Origin: Thermoflexales bacterium
Lineage (GTDB): Bacteria; Chloroflexota; Anaerolineae; Fen-1058
Direction of reading: 5' to 3'
Assembly (NCBI GenBank): GCA_030834835.1
Contig: JAUQXD010000086.1
Location: 1-8,147 of the forward strand
Length of the DNA stretch: 8,147 nt
Shown here: positions 1 through 6,906 of the stretch, piece after piece
Position numbering within the stretch: position 1 is the stretch's first letter
Layout of the letters: each line of letters opens with the position of its first letter
Translations under genes and position numbers: made by a program
The notes under the pieces: model-generated
What the model was told of the DNA's origin: nothing
The model's database searches: none
Seen by the model: the letters and a program-made list of their open reading frames with translations, nothing else

Positions 1-152
1 GCTAGCCGCGCAAGTGCAACCACATCGGACGAGACAGTTGTCAACAACGTAAATAACACGTTGACGACCGCGATTAGTAGGGCAATCTGCCACAAGATTC
101 GGTTTCGGCGCAACATTGACCAAGCTTCGCTGATCAACTGACTACGATTCAT
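1..152 (-). CDS. Multi-pass membrane protein, N-terminal fragment (paralogue of the next gene)
   Basis: This is the first 50 codons of a gene that continues beyond the left edge of the window. It starts with ATG at 152-150, preceded by GGAG eight bases upstream, a good ribosome binding site. The translation begins MNRSQLISEAWSMLRRN and then enters a hydrophobic stretch at about residues 20-42. It closely parallels the start of the neighbouring gene (MNRMQLLREAWAILKRN, then a membrane helix): the M-N-R, Q-L, E-A-W, R-N and L-W positions are shared. I therefore read the two as tandem duplicates, with 111 bp between the end of one and the start of the other and in the same orientation. The function is unknown. 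A cytoplasmic amphipathic N-terminus followed by transmembrane helices is expected from the paralogue. Confidence 0.8.
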   Translation of the reverse strand, partial: MNRSQLISEAWSMLRRNRILWQIALLIAVVNVLFTLLTTVSSDVVALARL

Positions 153-263
153 GATATTTCTCCGGATGAAATAGGCCCCGCCCGATTCGATGATTGATGC
201 TCCCTCCATGTAATGTCGTTGCTTACTCTCATCCGATCGTCGCGGCGACCGGGTAAAGCACCT

Positions 264-1085
264 TCACTTGCCCTGCCACTGCCGATAAGCCAATGTCCAT
301 ACACTGGAAGCAAAAGCAGCATACAGCGAGTTAACAACCAGACTGATAAGAATAAAAACGATGTTGACCGGACTGAACACCGGGGCCGGCCCTGTGGCCT
401 CTGGCGCTTGCGAGAAACCGGTCGCCAGCCCTGACAACAGTGGCCCCACTATAAAGGCAAAGGCCAGACTCAGTGTCAGTACCAGGCCCACCAACATGAT
501 GCTGATCGATAGGTACTCACGCGCATGGCTCAGCAACAGTTGCCAGCCCGATTTGAGCGCCGTGACGATCGTCGCACCCTCCAGCACCAGCGTCCGTTCA
601 GCGCCGATACCGATCAGGTTGGTGACGGCGTTGATCGCAACCACGAGGCCGGCCGCGCCGAGCATCGCGCCCATGAGGCTCAACACATCCGTGGCCTGAA
701 AACTACCCGGCTGTCCCAAACCGCTCGAGAAAATTGTATAGATCGAGCCGGACAACACAAAAATTGCGAACCACACCGGCAGGAACAAGATCACGTTCAA
801 GGCCAGCAGCGGCAACAGGCGGCGCAGACCGGCCTGTACACCTTCGATAAGCGTAATCGGCTGCCCATCGGCGATCAGGTTGACCAGGTTGATCAGCGCG
901 CCCGTCATGAAGGCCGCGAACACGAACGCCACGACTGATCTGAGGATCACAGCTTCCGGCGGCGCGAGGATAACGAGCCAGCTCACGACCGCGTCAATCG
1001 CGAGCGTGATCAACGTCACCGACCACAACGTCGGATTACGCTTCAAAATCGCCCACGCTTCACGCAATAACTGCATACGGTTCAT
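264..1085 (-). CDS. Six-helix membrane protein of unknown function
   Basis: The protein has 273 residues and is very hydrophobic. Probable membrane helices lie near residues 21-41, 46-71, 90-112, 136-160, 190-215 and 239-262. Between helices four and five is an amphipathic segment (about 165-188, with ATIVTALKSGWQLLL), a feature of several uncharacterised multi-pass families whose members stay in the cytoplasmic membrane. I do not recognise a catalytic or transport motif. The reading frame is open 15 codons further upstream, to 1130 inside the end of guaA, but the start at 1085 is preferred: AAGGA sits six bases before it, and the N-terminus MNRMQLLREAW then matches the paralogue on its downstream side. 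It begins 35 bp after the guaA stop in the same direction, so co-transcription is likely. A link to purine metabolism is not implied by the sequence. Confidence 0.85.
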   Translation of the reverse strand: MNRMQLLREAWAILKRNPTLWSVTLITLAIDAVVSWLVILAPPEAVILRSVVAFVFAAFMTGALINLVNLIADGQPITLIEGVQAGLRRLLPLLALNVILFLPVWFAIFVLSGSIYTIFSSGLGQPGSFQATDVLSLMGAMLGAAGLVVAINAVTNLIGIGAERTLVLEGATIVTALKSGWQLLLSHAREYLSISIMLVGLVLTLSLAFAFIVGPLLSGLATGFSQAPEATGPAPVFSPVNIVFILISLVVNSLYAAFASSVWTLAYRQWQGK

Positions 1086-1120
1086 TGAGATTCCTTCGCG
1101 TGATGTTTGATCACGCAGAT

Positions 1121-2683
1121 TTATTCCCACTCAATCGTCGCGGGCGGCTTGGACGAAATGTCGTACACCACGCGATTGACGTCTGCCACTTCATTCACGA
1201 TGCGGCTGCTGATCTTTGCCAGCACATCATACGGCAGGCGCGCCCAATCGGCCGTCATGAAATCTTCCGTTGTCACGGCGCGCACGGCGACGACGTTGCC
1301 ATAGGTGCGGCCGTCGCCCATCACGCCCACACTGCGGATCGGCGTGAGCACGGCAAACGATTGACCGATCGCACGACTCAGCCCGGCCCGATCGATCTCC
1401 TCGCGCACGATGGCGTCCGCCAGTCGCAGCGTTTGCAGCCGCTCCCACGTGATGTCGCCGATGATGCGTACGGCCAACCCCGGCCCTGGGAACGGCTGCC
1501 GCCACACGATCGCATCCGGCAACCCCAGCGCTGTGCCAATCGTGCGCGCTTCGTCTTTGAACAGGAAGCGCAGCGGCTCGATCAATTCGAATTGCATGTC
1601 TTTGGGCAGGCCGCCGACGTTGTGATGCGTCTTGATCTTCGCCGCCGCCTGCCGCTCCGGCCCGCGCGATTCGATCACATCGGGATACAGTGTGCCCTGC
1701 GCCAGAAACTTCGGCGCGATGCCGCTGAGCTTAATCGCGTTCGCCTCGCGCTCGAACAGTCGGATGAACTTCTCGCCGATGATCTTGCGCTTCTCTTCGG
1801 GATCGATTACGCCGTCAAGTGCGGACAAATATTCTTCGACCGCATTCACCGCTACCAGTCGAATGCCCAGATGTTGTTGAAAAGTCTCGACGACTTGCTC
1901 CGGCTCGTCCTTACGCAGCATGCCCGTGTCGATGAAGATGCAGGTCAGTTGATCGCCAATGGCGCGATGAATCAGTGCCGCCGCCACCGATGAATCCACG
2001 CCGCCCGACAGGCCGCAGATCACCTGATCGCCACCGACGCGCGCGCGAATCTGCGCAATCGATTCTTCGATGAATGAGTCGGGCGTCCATGAGGGATCGC
2101 ATTTCGCCACTTCGAACAGGAAGTTGCGAATGATCGTCGTGCCCTGCGGCGTGTGCTTCACTTCCGGGTGAAATTGGATGCCGTACAACTGGCGCTCGGG
2201 ATCGGCCATTGCCGCGATCGGGGAGTTGGTCGATCGAGCGATGACGTGCCAGCCCGGCGGCGGCGCGTCGAGTCGATCACCGTGGGACATCCACACTTGG
2301 AGGTTGGAGGTTAGAAGTTGGAGGTTGGAGAACAACGCGGCACCAGCATCGCTGATTTCCAGATTGGCGGGGCCGTACTCGCGATGCTGCGAGGGCGCGA
2401 CTTTGCCGCCGAGGTTGTACGCGAGCAATTGCATGCCGTAGCAGATGCCCAACACAGGCACGCGCGCATCAAGCACGTATTTGGGCAGCGTCGGCGCGCC
2501 GTCGTCGTAGACGCTGTTTGGCCCGCCCGATAAGATGTAGGCTTTGGGCGCAAGCGCCAGCACTTTTTCAACGGGCGCGTCCCACGGAAAAATCTCGCAG
2601 TACACATTGGCCTCGCGCACGCGCCGCGCGATGAGTTGGGTATACTGCGAACCGAAGTCGAGGATGGCAATTGCTTCACGCAT
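1121..2683 (-). CDS. guaA: GMP synthase (glutamine-hydrolysing)
   Basis: GuaA converts XMP, ATP and glutamine to GMP in the cytoplasm, the last step of guanine nucleotide synthesis. The 520-residue length matches the family (about 525 in E. coli). The N-terminal class I glutamine amidotransferase domain (about 1-195) begins with [19 protein letters not shown] and carries the nucleophile Cys81 in GICYGMQ and the partners His172 and Glu174 in FHPEV. The ATP pyrophosphatase domain has the PP-loop SGGVDSS at 226-232, and the dimerisation domain ends in the typical TIEWE. Residues 119-129 ([11 protein letters not shown]) are odd: they replace the usual short linker before VWMSHGD and are encoded by a heptamer tandem repeat (separate entry). 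The ATG at 2683 fits the family start, with only a weak GAG-type binding site. No clear promoter is visible directly upstream, so it probably depends on transcription from xpt. Confidence 0.97.
   Translation of the reverse strand: MREAIAILDFGSQYTQLIARRVREANVYCEIFPWDAPVEKVLALAPKAYILSGGPNSVYDDGAPTLPKYVLDARVPVLGICYGMQLLAYNLGGKVAPSQHREYGPANLEISDAGAALFSNLQLLTSNLQVWMSHGDRLDAPPPGWHVIARSTNSPIAAMADPERQLYGIQFHPEVKHTPQGTTIIRNFLFEVAKCDPSWTPDSFIEESIAQIRARVGGDQVICGLSGGVDSSVAAALIHRAIGDQLTCIFIDTGMLRKDEPEQVVETFQQHLGIRLVAVNAVEEYLSALDGVIDPEEKRKIIGEKFIRLFEREANAIKLSGIAPKFLAQGTLYPDVIESRGPERQAAAKIKTHHNVGGLPKDMQFELIEPLRFLFKDEARTIGTALGLPDAIVWRQPFPGPGLAVRIIGDITWERLQTLRLADAIVREEIDRAGLSRAIGQSFAVLTPIRSVGVMGDGRTYGNVVAVRAVTTEDFMTADWARLPYDVLAKISSRIVNEVADVNRVVYDISSKPPATIEWE
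2297..2331 (-). repeat. Five tandem heptamers inside guaA
   Basis: On the plus strand the 35 bases are five units of consensus TTGGAGG (TTGGAGG, TTGGAGG, TTAGAAG, TTGGAGG, TTGGAGA). Since seven is not a multiple of three, the units are read in rotating phase on the minus strand and yield the peptide [11 protein letters not shown], residues 119-129 of GuaA. The repeat is in frame and does not break the gene. It resembles the short tandemly repeated heptanucleotides (STRR) described in filamentous cyanobacteria; a family relationship is only an analogy. Confidence 0.9.
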
Positions 2684-2706
2684 AGTTTTAGCTCATCGTT
2701 ACAAAA

Positions 2707-2908
2707 TGATCCACGAATCAACACGAATCAACGCGAATAAGGACTTGAGGATCAGCCGACTTGAGCGGGATTATCGTCAGATGCTCCTAGCGGATGGCCA
2801 CATCCGCCGTTCAACGATGCTGGATGTGACCATCCAGCAAGAGCAATTCCCGGTAAAACCTGAAGACCCAGAATTGATTCGCGCAGATTCGTGTCAATTC
2901 GTGGATCA
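2707..2908. repeat. 202-bp inverted-repeat element with ATTCGTG arms, between guaA and xpt
   Basis: The left arm starts at 2707 with TGATCCACGAAT and repeats a CACGAAT-like core three times with a 10-base period to about 2738. The right arm, ending at 2908, is its imperfect reverse complement (about 34 bases, four or five mismatches clustered between the cores). The element fills nearly the whole intergenic region: its right end is 5 bp from the xpt stop and its left end is 23 bp from the guaA start. No protein is encoded inside. The interior (about 2739-2874) carries a direct repeat GACTTGAG at 2742-2749 and 2758-2765 and a branched hairpin structure (separate entry). A second element with the same arms lies at 6907-6980, so this is a mobile or dispersed, MITE-like family. 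No target-site duplication is evident. Confidence 0.85.
2766..2852. other. Cloverleaf-like set of nested hairpins inside the repeat element
   Basis: Four stems nest without conflict: CGGGA 2766-2770 with TCCCG 2848-2852; TGCTC 2782-2786 with GAGCA 2841-2845; a hairpin GCGGATG-GCCA-CATCCGC at 2790-2807; and a hairpin GCTGGATG-TGAC-CATCCAGC at 2819-2838. The two hairpins share the core GGATG-N4-CATCC and look like duplicates. Both stems are perfect. The fold would form on either strand; on the minus strand it would be part of a readthrough xpt-guaA transcript. It is not a tRNA. Whether it acts as RNA or as DNA is unknown. Confidence 0.65.
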
Positions 2909-2913
2909 GGTCT

Positions 2914-3486
2914 TTACTCCGCAAACACGATGCGGTCGTCCGACATCGACGCGATGCGAGCCAGCGCTTCCACTTTCAGGCCGGCCGCTTCCAGCGTGGC
3001 GCGTCCCCCTTCGAAAGTCTTCTCGATCAACGCGCCAACGCCCAGCACCTTCGCACCCGCGGCCTGCGCCAGGCGCATCAAACCGAGGATGGTCTGCCCG
3101 CTGGCAAGAAAATCGTCGATGATGATCACACGCTCTTTCGCGCCCAGATACTCCGGCGACACCATTAGATCGACGTTGTGGCCCTTGGTGTGCGAGGGCG
3201 CGGTCGTCAGGAATACGGTATCGGGCATGGTGATGGGCTTGTGCTTGCGCGCATACACCACCGGCACGCCCAGTTCCAGCGCCGTCATCAGTGCGGGCGC
3301 GATGCCGCTGATCTCGGCGGTCAGGACTTTGGTCGGCTCGTATGATTTGAAGCGGCGCGCAAATTCCACCGCGCATTCTTGCATCAACATCGGATCGACT
3401 TGGTGGTTTACGAATGAATCGACTTTGAGGATGCCGCGGCCCAGGTTCAGGCCCTCGGCCAGGATACGTTGTTCCAGAGCGTTCAC
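2914..3486 (-). CDS. xpt: Xanthine phosphoribosyltransferase
   Basis: Xpt joins xanthine and PRPP to give XMP, the salvage route that feeds GuaA encoded just downstream. The 190-residue protein matches Bacillus-type Xpt along its length: KVDSFVNHQVDPMLMQ near 21-36, ISGIAPALMT at 59-68, LGVPVVYARKHK at 72-83, the PRPP-binding loop VIIIDDFLASGQT at 120-132 and VEALARI at 172-178. It starts with GTG at 3486, preceded by GGAG eight bases upstream; the family N-terminus (M-x-A-L) agrees. The promoter at 3515-3543 puts the predicted RNA start only about 20 bases before the GTG, so there is no room for the purine riboswitch that controls xpt in Bacillus. The stop is followed within 5 bp by the inverted-repeat element. 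Confidence 0.96.
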   Translation of the reverse strand: MNALEQRILAEGLNLGRGILKVDSFVNHQVDPMLMQECAVEFARRFKSYEPTKVLTAEISGIAPALMTALELGVPVVYARKHKPITMPDTVFLTTAPSHTKGHNVDLMVSPEYLGAKERVIIIDDFLASGQTILGLMRLAQAAGAKVLGVGALIEKTFEGGRATLEAAGLKVEALARIASMSDDRIVFAE

Positions 3487-3514
3487 AGTACAGTCTCCAT
3501 GCGAAGGATGGCAA

Positions 3515-3543
3515 ATTGTACATCAGGCACATTGAATTCACAA
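3515..3543 (-). promoter_or_regulatory. Promoter of the xpt-guaA unit
   Basis: Read on the minus strand, the -35 box is TTGTGA (3543-3538), the spacer is exactly 17 bases and the -10 box is TACAAT (3520-3515). This fits a housekeeping sigma-70-type promoter. Transcription would start near 3508, leaving a leader of about 20 bases that holds only the ribosome binding site of xpt. Confidence 0.7.
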
Positions 3544-3549
3544 CGCGCC

Positions 3550-3578
3550 TTGATTCTGATCTGCCGGACAGGTATAAT
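3550..3578 (+). promoter_or_regulatory. Promoter of the nurA unit
   Basis: The -35 box is TTGATT (3550-3555), the spacer is 17 bases and the -10 box is a perfect TATAAT (3573-3578). Transcription would start near 3584-3586. The site is divergent from the xpt promoter, with 6 bp between the two -35 boxes, so RNA polymerase at one should interfere with the other. The position rules out the ATG at 3577 as the nurA start. Confidence 0.75.
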
Positions 3579-3599
3579 GAACGGGTGTTCGATTGCAGG

Positions 3600-3663
3600 A
3601 AAACCTGTCAGGTCTGGTCGGTCTGACAGCGTGATAGCAGACTATTCAGACCTGACAGGTTTT
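3600..3663 (+). repeat. 17-bp perfect inverted repeat in the nurA leader
   Basis: AAAACCTGTCAGGTCTG at 3600-3616 is matched exactly by its reverse complement at 3647-3663, around a 30-base loop. Each arm is itself nearly palindromic (ACCTG-T-CAGGT and its complement), which resembles an operator half-site. A third, partial copy in the loop, CTGACAG at 3623-3629, can pair with CTGTCAG at 3605-3611, extended by C3614-G3620 and two G-U pairs, giving an alternative hairpin. The structure fills most of the predicted leader and ends one base before the GAGG preceding the nurA ATG. It could be an operator, an attenuator, a translation block or a dispersed repeat that landed here. Confidence 0.85.
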
Positions 3664-3669
3664 GAGGCC

Positions 3670-4851
3670 ATGACCCTCGAACTGAACAAAGTCACACAAC
3701 AGGTCACACGCCTGGGCGAACAGGCCGCGCAGCGCAAACGCGAACTCGATGCGCTGACGCCGCAGGTGCGCGAGATTCTGCGCGCCCACCGCGACGACGC
3801 GCAGTTGATCGAACTGGCGCGTCGCGCAGCCGAGACTAAACGTTGGCGCGGGGCGATTCCGATCGGTGAACCGCTCGACAGCGCGATCGATCCGCCGCCC
3901 CACTCTGCGCGCCTGTCCATCGTCGCCGGTGACGGCTCGCAGATCTATCCCGATTCGCACGGCATTGCCCTGTACTACTTGATCAACATTGGCACGATTG
4001 TCTTCCGGCACGGCTCCGGTCAGGCCCCGATCGTCAACACGTACCCGACGGTGTCGAGCGAAGCCGAGTCACTCTCCGACGATGAAATCATCTCCGGACC
4101 GGTGGTGAATGCCCGCCGCGATGTGGGCGAATTGACGCGCATCGCCGATCTGGCATTGGCCGAAGTCGCCACAACTTCGACGGTCGCGCTGATGGATGGC
4201 ACACTGGCCTTGTGGGTGCAGACTGCGGCGATACCGGAAGCCGAACAGGATCGAGTGCAGCGCGATTATTTGCAGCAACTCGATCGACTGCGCGCGGCCC
4301 GGCTGCCGATCGGCGCGTTTCTATCGCGACCGCGCAGCACCAACCTGACGCAGTTGGCGCATCTGGCGACCTTCGATGATCCCGACAAAGCCCTATCGAG
4401 CGTGATGAACGATCGAGGTACAGTATTCAAAGGCCTGCGCGATACAACCGTGCTGGCGACATGGCTTCAGCCCGGTCAACGCAGCGCCCTGTTTGAAGTC
4501 GCGCCCGCATGGAACACGACGTATCGTGATCGCGGCCACAGCATTCACTTCTTCTACGTCAACGTCGGCACGGCCACTCAACCGGAAATCGATCGCATCG
4601 AAGTGCCCGGGTGGATCGCGCAGGATCGATCGGCGGTGGGCGTGCTGCACGCCGCGATCGTCGAGCAATGCAAAGTCTCGCCCGGTTATCCGTACGTGCT
4701 GGCGCGCGCGCACGAGATCGCCGTGGTCACCAATGCCGAGCGCGCCGAGTTCGACAAGATGATCGCAACGCAGTTGACGCGGCAAGGTGTCGAAGCGAAG
4801 TTGTCCGAGAAGCAGTTTCAGAAATCACTATTGGCGGCGAAACGACATTAA
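3670..4851 (+). CDS. nurA: NurA-domain nuclease
   Basis: NurA is a dimeric 5'-3' nuclease that works with the HerA translocase in processing DNA ends. The 393-residue protein opens with a charged helical region (1-60). The NurA fold follows, with the metal-binding motif VAGDGSQIYPDSHG (Asp88 in DGS), a second acidic strand VALMDGTLALW (Asp176) and a C-terminal GYPYVLARAHEIAVV, where Tyr340 and His348 keep the eight-residue spacing of the Tyr and His catalytic residues of archaeal NurA. The match is at motif level, and overall identity to archaeal NurA is probably low. The frame is open far upstream, but 3670 is the first ATG downstream of the predicted RNA start. Its GAGG is only two bases away, so initiation may be weak; GTG at 3631 is a poorer alternative. 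A herA gene in the same unit strongly supports the call. Confidence 0.87.
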   Translation: MTLELNKVTQQVTRLGEQAAQRKRELDALTPQVREILRAHRDDAQLIELARRAAETKRWRGAIPIGEPLDSAIDPPPHSARLSIVAGDGSQIYPDSHGIALYYLINIGTIVFRHGSGQAPIVNTYPTVSSEAESLSDDEIISGPVVNARRDVGELTRIADLALAEVATTSTVALMDGTLALWVQTAAIPEAEQDRVQRDYLQQLDRLRAARLPIGAFLSRPRSTNLTQLAHLATFDDPDKALSSVMNDRGTVFKGLRDTTVLATWLQPGQRSALFEVAPAWNTTYRDRGHSIHFFYVNVGTATQPEIDRIEVPGWIAQDRSAVGVLHAAIVEQCKVSPGYPYVLARAHEIAVVTNAERAEFDKMIATQLTRQGVEAKLSEKQFQKSLLAAKRH

Positions 4852-4870
4852 TCGACAGAAGTGAGGTGAT

Positions 4871-6283
4871 ATGTCAGCCACGCGCAGAAGCTTGATCGCG
4901 GTCGTCGTGTGTGTCGCCGGATTGTTAACACTCTTAGCGATTGCGCGGCCAACGCGCAGCCAGCCAGTCAAATCGCCCGCGAGGCCGGCTGCTTCTCAGC
5001 CCAATATCATTCTGATCGTGGTGGATGATACGCGGGCCGATCACCTGTCGACGTATGGTTACGCCCGATCGACCGCGCCCAACCTGACGGCCCAGTTAGC
5101 CGATCAGGGTGTGCGGTTCGATACGGCCACCACCGCCGAAGCGTGGACGTATCCCGGCAACGCGGCGCTGCTGACCGGCCGTCTGCCGTTCCGGTTCGGC
5201 CTCACCTGGGCCGATCCTGCAAGCGCCCTGCCCACGCAGACTGTCATGCTGGCCGAGTATCTGCGTGACGCAGGCTATTACACCGCCGGCTTTATCACGG
5301 CCTTCTACATGGGCAAGCGGTTCGGGTTTGACCAGGGCTATGATTATTATTACGAACAGATTCGAGCCAACTGGCAAACCACTCGCGCTGCCGTGATTAA
5401 TCAGGCTGCGATGAACTGGATCGACTCCACCTGGACGCCGGCTTTAAGCAGTACGCAGCCGTTGTTCTTGTTCTTGTACTATTTCGATCCGCATACGTGG
5501 TACGATCCGCCGCCACCGTATGCTACGCTGTATGATCCGACCTACACGGGAACTTTCACCACGGCGGTGTACGCCGACAGCGAAAATGTCGTCAACGGCA
5601 CGTTGATACCATCGGCGCGAGATGTTGAATATTTGCAAGCGTTGTATGACGGCGAAATCACTTACTGGGATAGTCAACTGGGCGTGCTGCTGAATTTTCT
5701 GGAGACGCGCCACGTCCTCGACAACAGCCTGATCATTGTTACAAGCGATCACGGCGAGTTGTTTGGCGAACACGGCCAGTGGACGCATCGTAATTCGGTT
5801 TATGAGGAAGCGCTGCACGTGCCGCTGATTATGCGCTACACGGGCGTGATCTCGGCTGGTCTGCACATTACCGAGCCGGTGCAGTTGACGGATGTGACAC
5901 CGACCATTCTCGATTGGCTGAGCCTGAGCATTCCGCCCGGTCTGGATGGTCAAAGCCTGAAGCCGCTGACGCAGGGTGTGCATCCCACACAACCCCGCGC
6001 CATCTTCAGCGAGATCGACGCTATTACAAATCCATCTGTGCCGGGCTACTGGCTGGCCCTGCGCTATGAATTGCGCGCCGTGCGGCAGGGCGATTGGAAG
6101 TACATTTACACGATCGGCTTGACCAGCTCAGATGCGTTGTACGCCCTGCAACCGGCGTCGCTATACGAAACAAATAACGTCATCCTGAGCGAACCGGCTA
6201 CCGCCAGCATGCTGCGCCAGTTGCTGATCGACAAATTCAGGTTGTTGACGTTGTTTACCGACATGGCCGTGATCGCGCGGTAA
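4871..6283 (+). CDS. Sulfatase/alkaline phosphatase-superfamily hydrolase, exported, with Thr in place of the sulfatase Cys
   Basis: The 470-residue protein starts with a signal peptide or membrane anchor (MSATRRS then a hydrophobic stretch at 8-25), so the enzyme should act outside the cytoplasmic membrane. The superfamily core is clear: metal ligands Asp52-Asp53 in VVDDTRADHLSTYGY, FDPHTWYDPP at 205-214, Asp293-His294 in TSDHGELFGEHG, and HRNSVYEEALHVPLIMRY at 306-323. The nucleophile motif is not the C/S-x-P-x-R of formylglycine sulfatases: AWTYPGNAALLTG has Thr93 at the nucleophile position and Asn97 in place of the Arg. A phosphodiesterase, phosphoglycerol transferase or phosphonate-type hydrolase is thus as likely as a sulfatase. 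AGGTGA just before the ATG gives an excellent binding site, and the gene starts 19 bp after nurA. It interrupts an otherwise DNA-processing unit; CGATCG sites are sparser here than in nurA. Confidence 0.88.
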   Translation: MSATRRSLIAVVVCVAGLLTLLAIARPTRSQPVKSPARPAASQPNIILIVVDDTRADHLSTYGYARSTAPNLTAQLADQGVRFDTATTAEAWTYPGNAALLTGRLPFRFGLTWADPASALPTQTVMLAEYLRDAGYYTAGFITAFYMGKRFGFDQGYDYYYEQIRANWQTTRAAVINQAAMNWIDSTWTPALSSTQPLFLFLYYFDPHTWYDPPPPYATLYDPTYTGTFTTAVYADSENVVNGTLIPSARDVEYLQALYDGEITYWDSQLGVLLNFLETRHVLDNSLIIVTSDHGELFGEHGQWTHRNSVYEEALHVPLIMRYTGVISAGLHITEPVQLTDVTPTILDWLSLSIPPGLDGQSLKPLTQGVHPTQPRAIFSEIDAITNPSVPGYWLALRYELRAVRQGDWKYIYTIGLTSSDALYALQPASLYETNNVILSEPATASMLRQLLIDKFRLLTLFTDMAVIAR

Positions 6284-6311
6284 GACCGATCGATCCGTTG
6301 AAAGGCAGATT

Positions 6312-6902
6312 ATGACTGATTACGTCATCCCCGTAGGCCGCGTGCTGCGATCGAGCACCGCCAGTTTCACCATCGGCACGAAGACGCTGGCCGCCGACGT
6401 GCCGCGCTTCGGCGCCTTCGTCACCGCGCCAGCGCCCGATGGCTGCACCATCATCGGTCTGATCTACGATGTGCTGATCGACGACGATCTGTTTGCGCGA
6501 CAGTTGATCGGCGCAGAGGTGGGCGAAGAATACATCGCCGATCAACGGCAGAACCGTCAGGTCCCGATCGAGATCAGCGTGCTCGTGGTGGGGCATGCGC
6601 GCGATGGGCAATGGTATCCGTATCTGCCGCCACAGCCGCCGATCTCGCTCGATCAGATCATGACCTGCGCAACGAGTGACGTGTGCGCCTTTACCGAAGA
6701 CTTCACTTTCTTCCGCACGGTGCTCAACGCCAAAGACGCGCCCGCCGATGAGCTGCTGGCCGCCGCCCTGCGCACCGCCGCCGACGCGCGCGGCGATGCT
6801 GGCAAGCGCCCTTATCTCGTGCGAGCCGGACGCGAATTGTCCCGCCTGCTGGCCTTCGACGCCGTGCGTCTCGAGGGGTTGCTGCGTCGCATTCGACCTT
6901 AA
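6312..6902 (+). CDS. HAS-barrel-like protein, probable HerA partner
   Basis: This 196-residue cytoplasmic protein has no signal peptide or membrane helix. Its first 60 residues (GRVLRSSTASFTIG, then VPRFGAFVTAP and CTIIGLIYDV) have the strand pattern of the HAS barrel (HerA-ATP synthase barrel). They align by eye with the N-terminus of the HerA protein encoded next (GIVVGGSLSKGLEVKL, VGRYVVIEG, KFFSMVTDV). The middle is proline-rich (PYLPPQPPISL near 102-112) and the C-terminal third is mostly helical and charged (DELLAAALRTAADARG, RELSRLLAFDAVRLEGLLRRIR). AAGG about eight bases upstream supports the ATG at 6312. It begins 28 bp after the sulfatase-like gene. The role is inferred: an adaptor or cap for the HerA ring or a bridge to NurA. 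The family assignment rests on fold-level resemblance only. Confidence 0.65.
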   Translation: MTDYVIPVGRVLRSSTASFTIGTKTLAADVPRFGAFVTAPAPDGCTIIGLIYDVLIDDDLFARQLIGAEVGEEYIADQRQNRQVPIEISVLVVGHARDGQWYPYLPPQPPISLDQIMTCATSDVCAFTEDFTFFRTVLNAKDAPADELLAAALRTAADARGDAGKRPYLVRAGRELSRLLAFDAVRLEGLLRRIRP

Positions 6903-6906
6903 TGCT

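Noticed and set aside
870..897. A short repeated GGTTGA(C/T)CA in the membrane protein gene
   Set aside because: It is explained by a repeated Leu-Ile/Val-Asn-Leu coding pattern in a membrane helix.
1085..1993. A 302-codon open frame on the plus strand opposite guaA
   Set aside because: It is antisense to the clearly conserved GMP synthase, is rich in His, Arg and Gln as expected for a shadow frame, and shows no family motif.
2707..2740. CRISPR-like direct repeats
   Set aside because: The repeated core is only about 7 bases with a 10-base period, mirrored in an inverted arm; there are no spacers and no cas genes.
2544..3122. A plus-strand open frame crossing the guaA start, the repeat element and the xpt end
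   Set aside because: It overlaps two firmly identified genes and the inverted repeats, and its translation has low-complexity, arginine-rich shadow character.
3487..3514. A guanine/xanthine riboswitch before xpt
   Set aside because: The predicted RNA start leaves only about 20 bases before the GTG, too short for a purine aptamer, and no aptamer core is visible.
3577..3669. Upstream ATG at 3577 as the nurA start
   Set aside because: It overlaps the -10 box, so it would lie upstream of the transcript start, and the added residues would be encoded by the inverted repeat.
5444..5992. A 182-codon open frame on the minus strand
   Set aside because: It is antisense to the sulfatase-superfamily core, whose metal-binding motifs are conserved on the plus strand.
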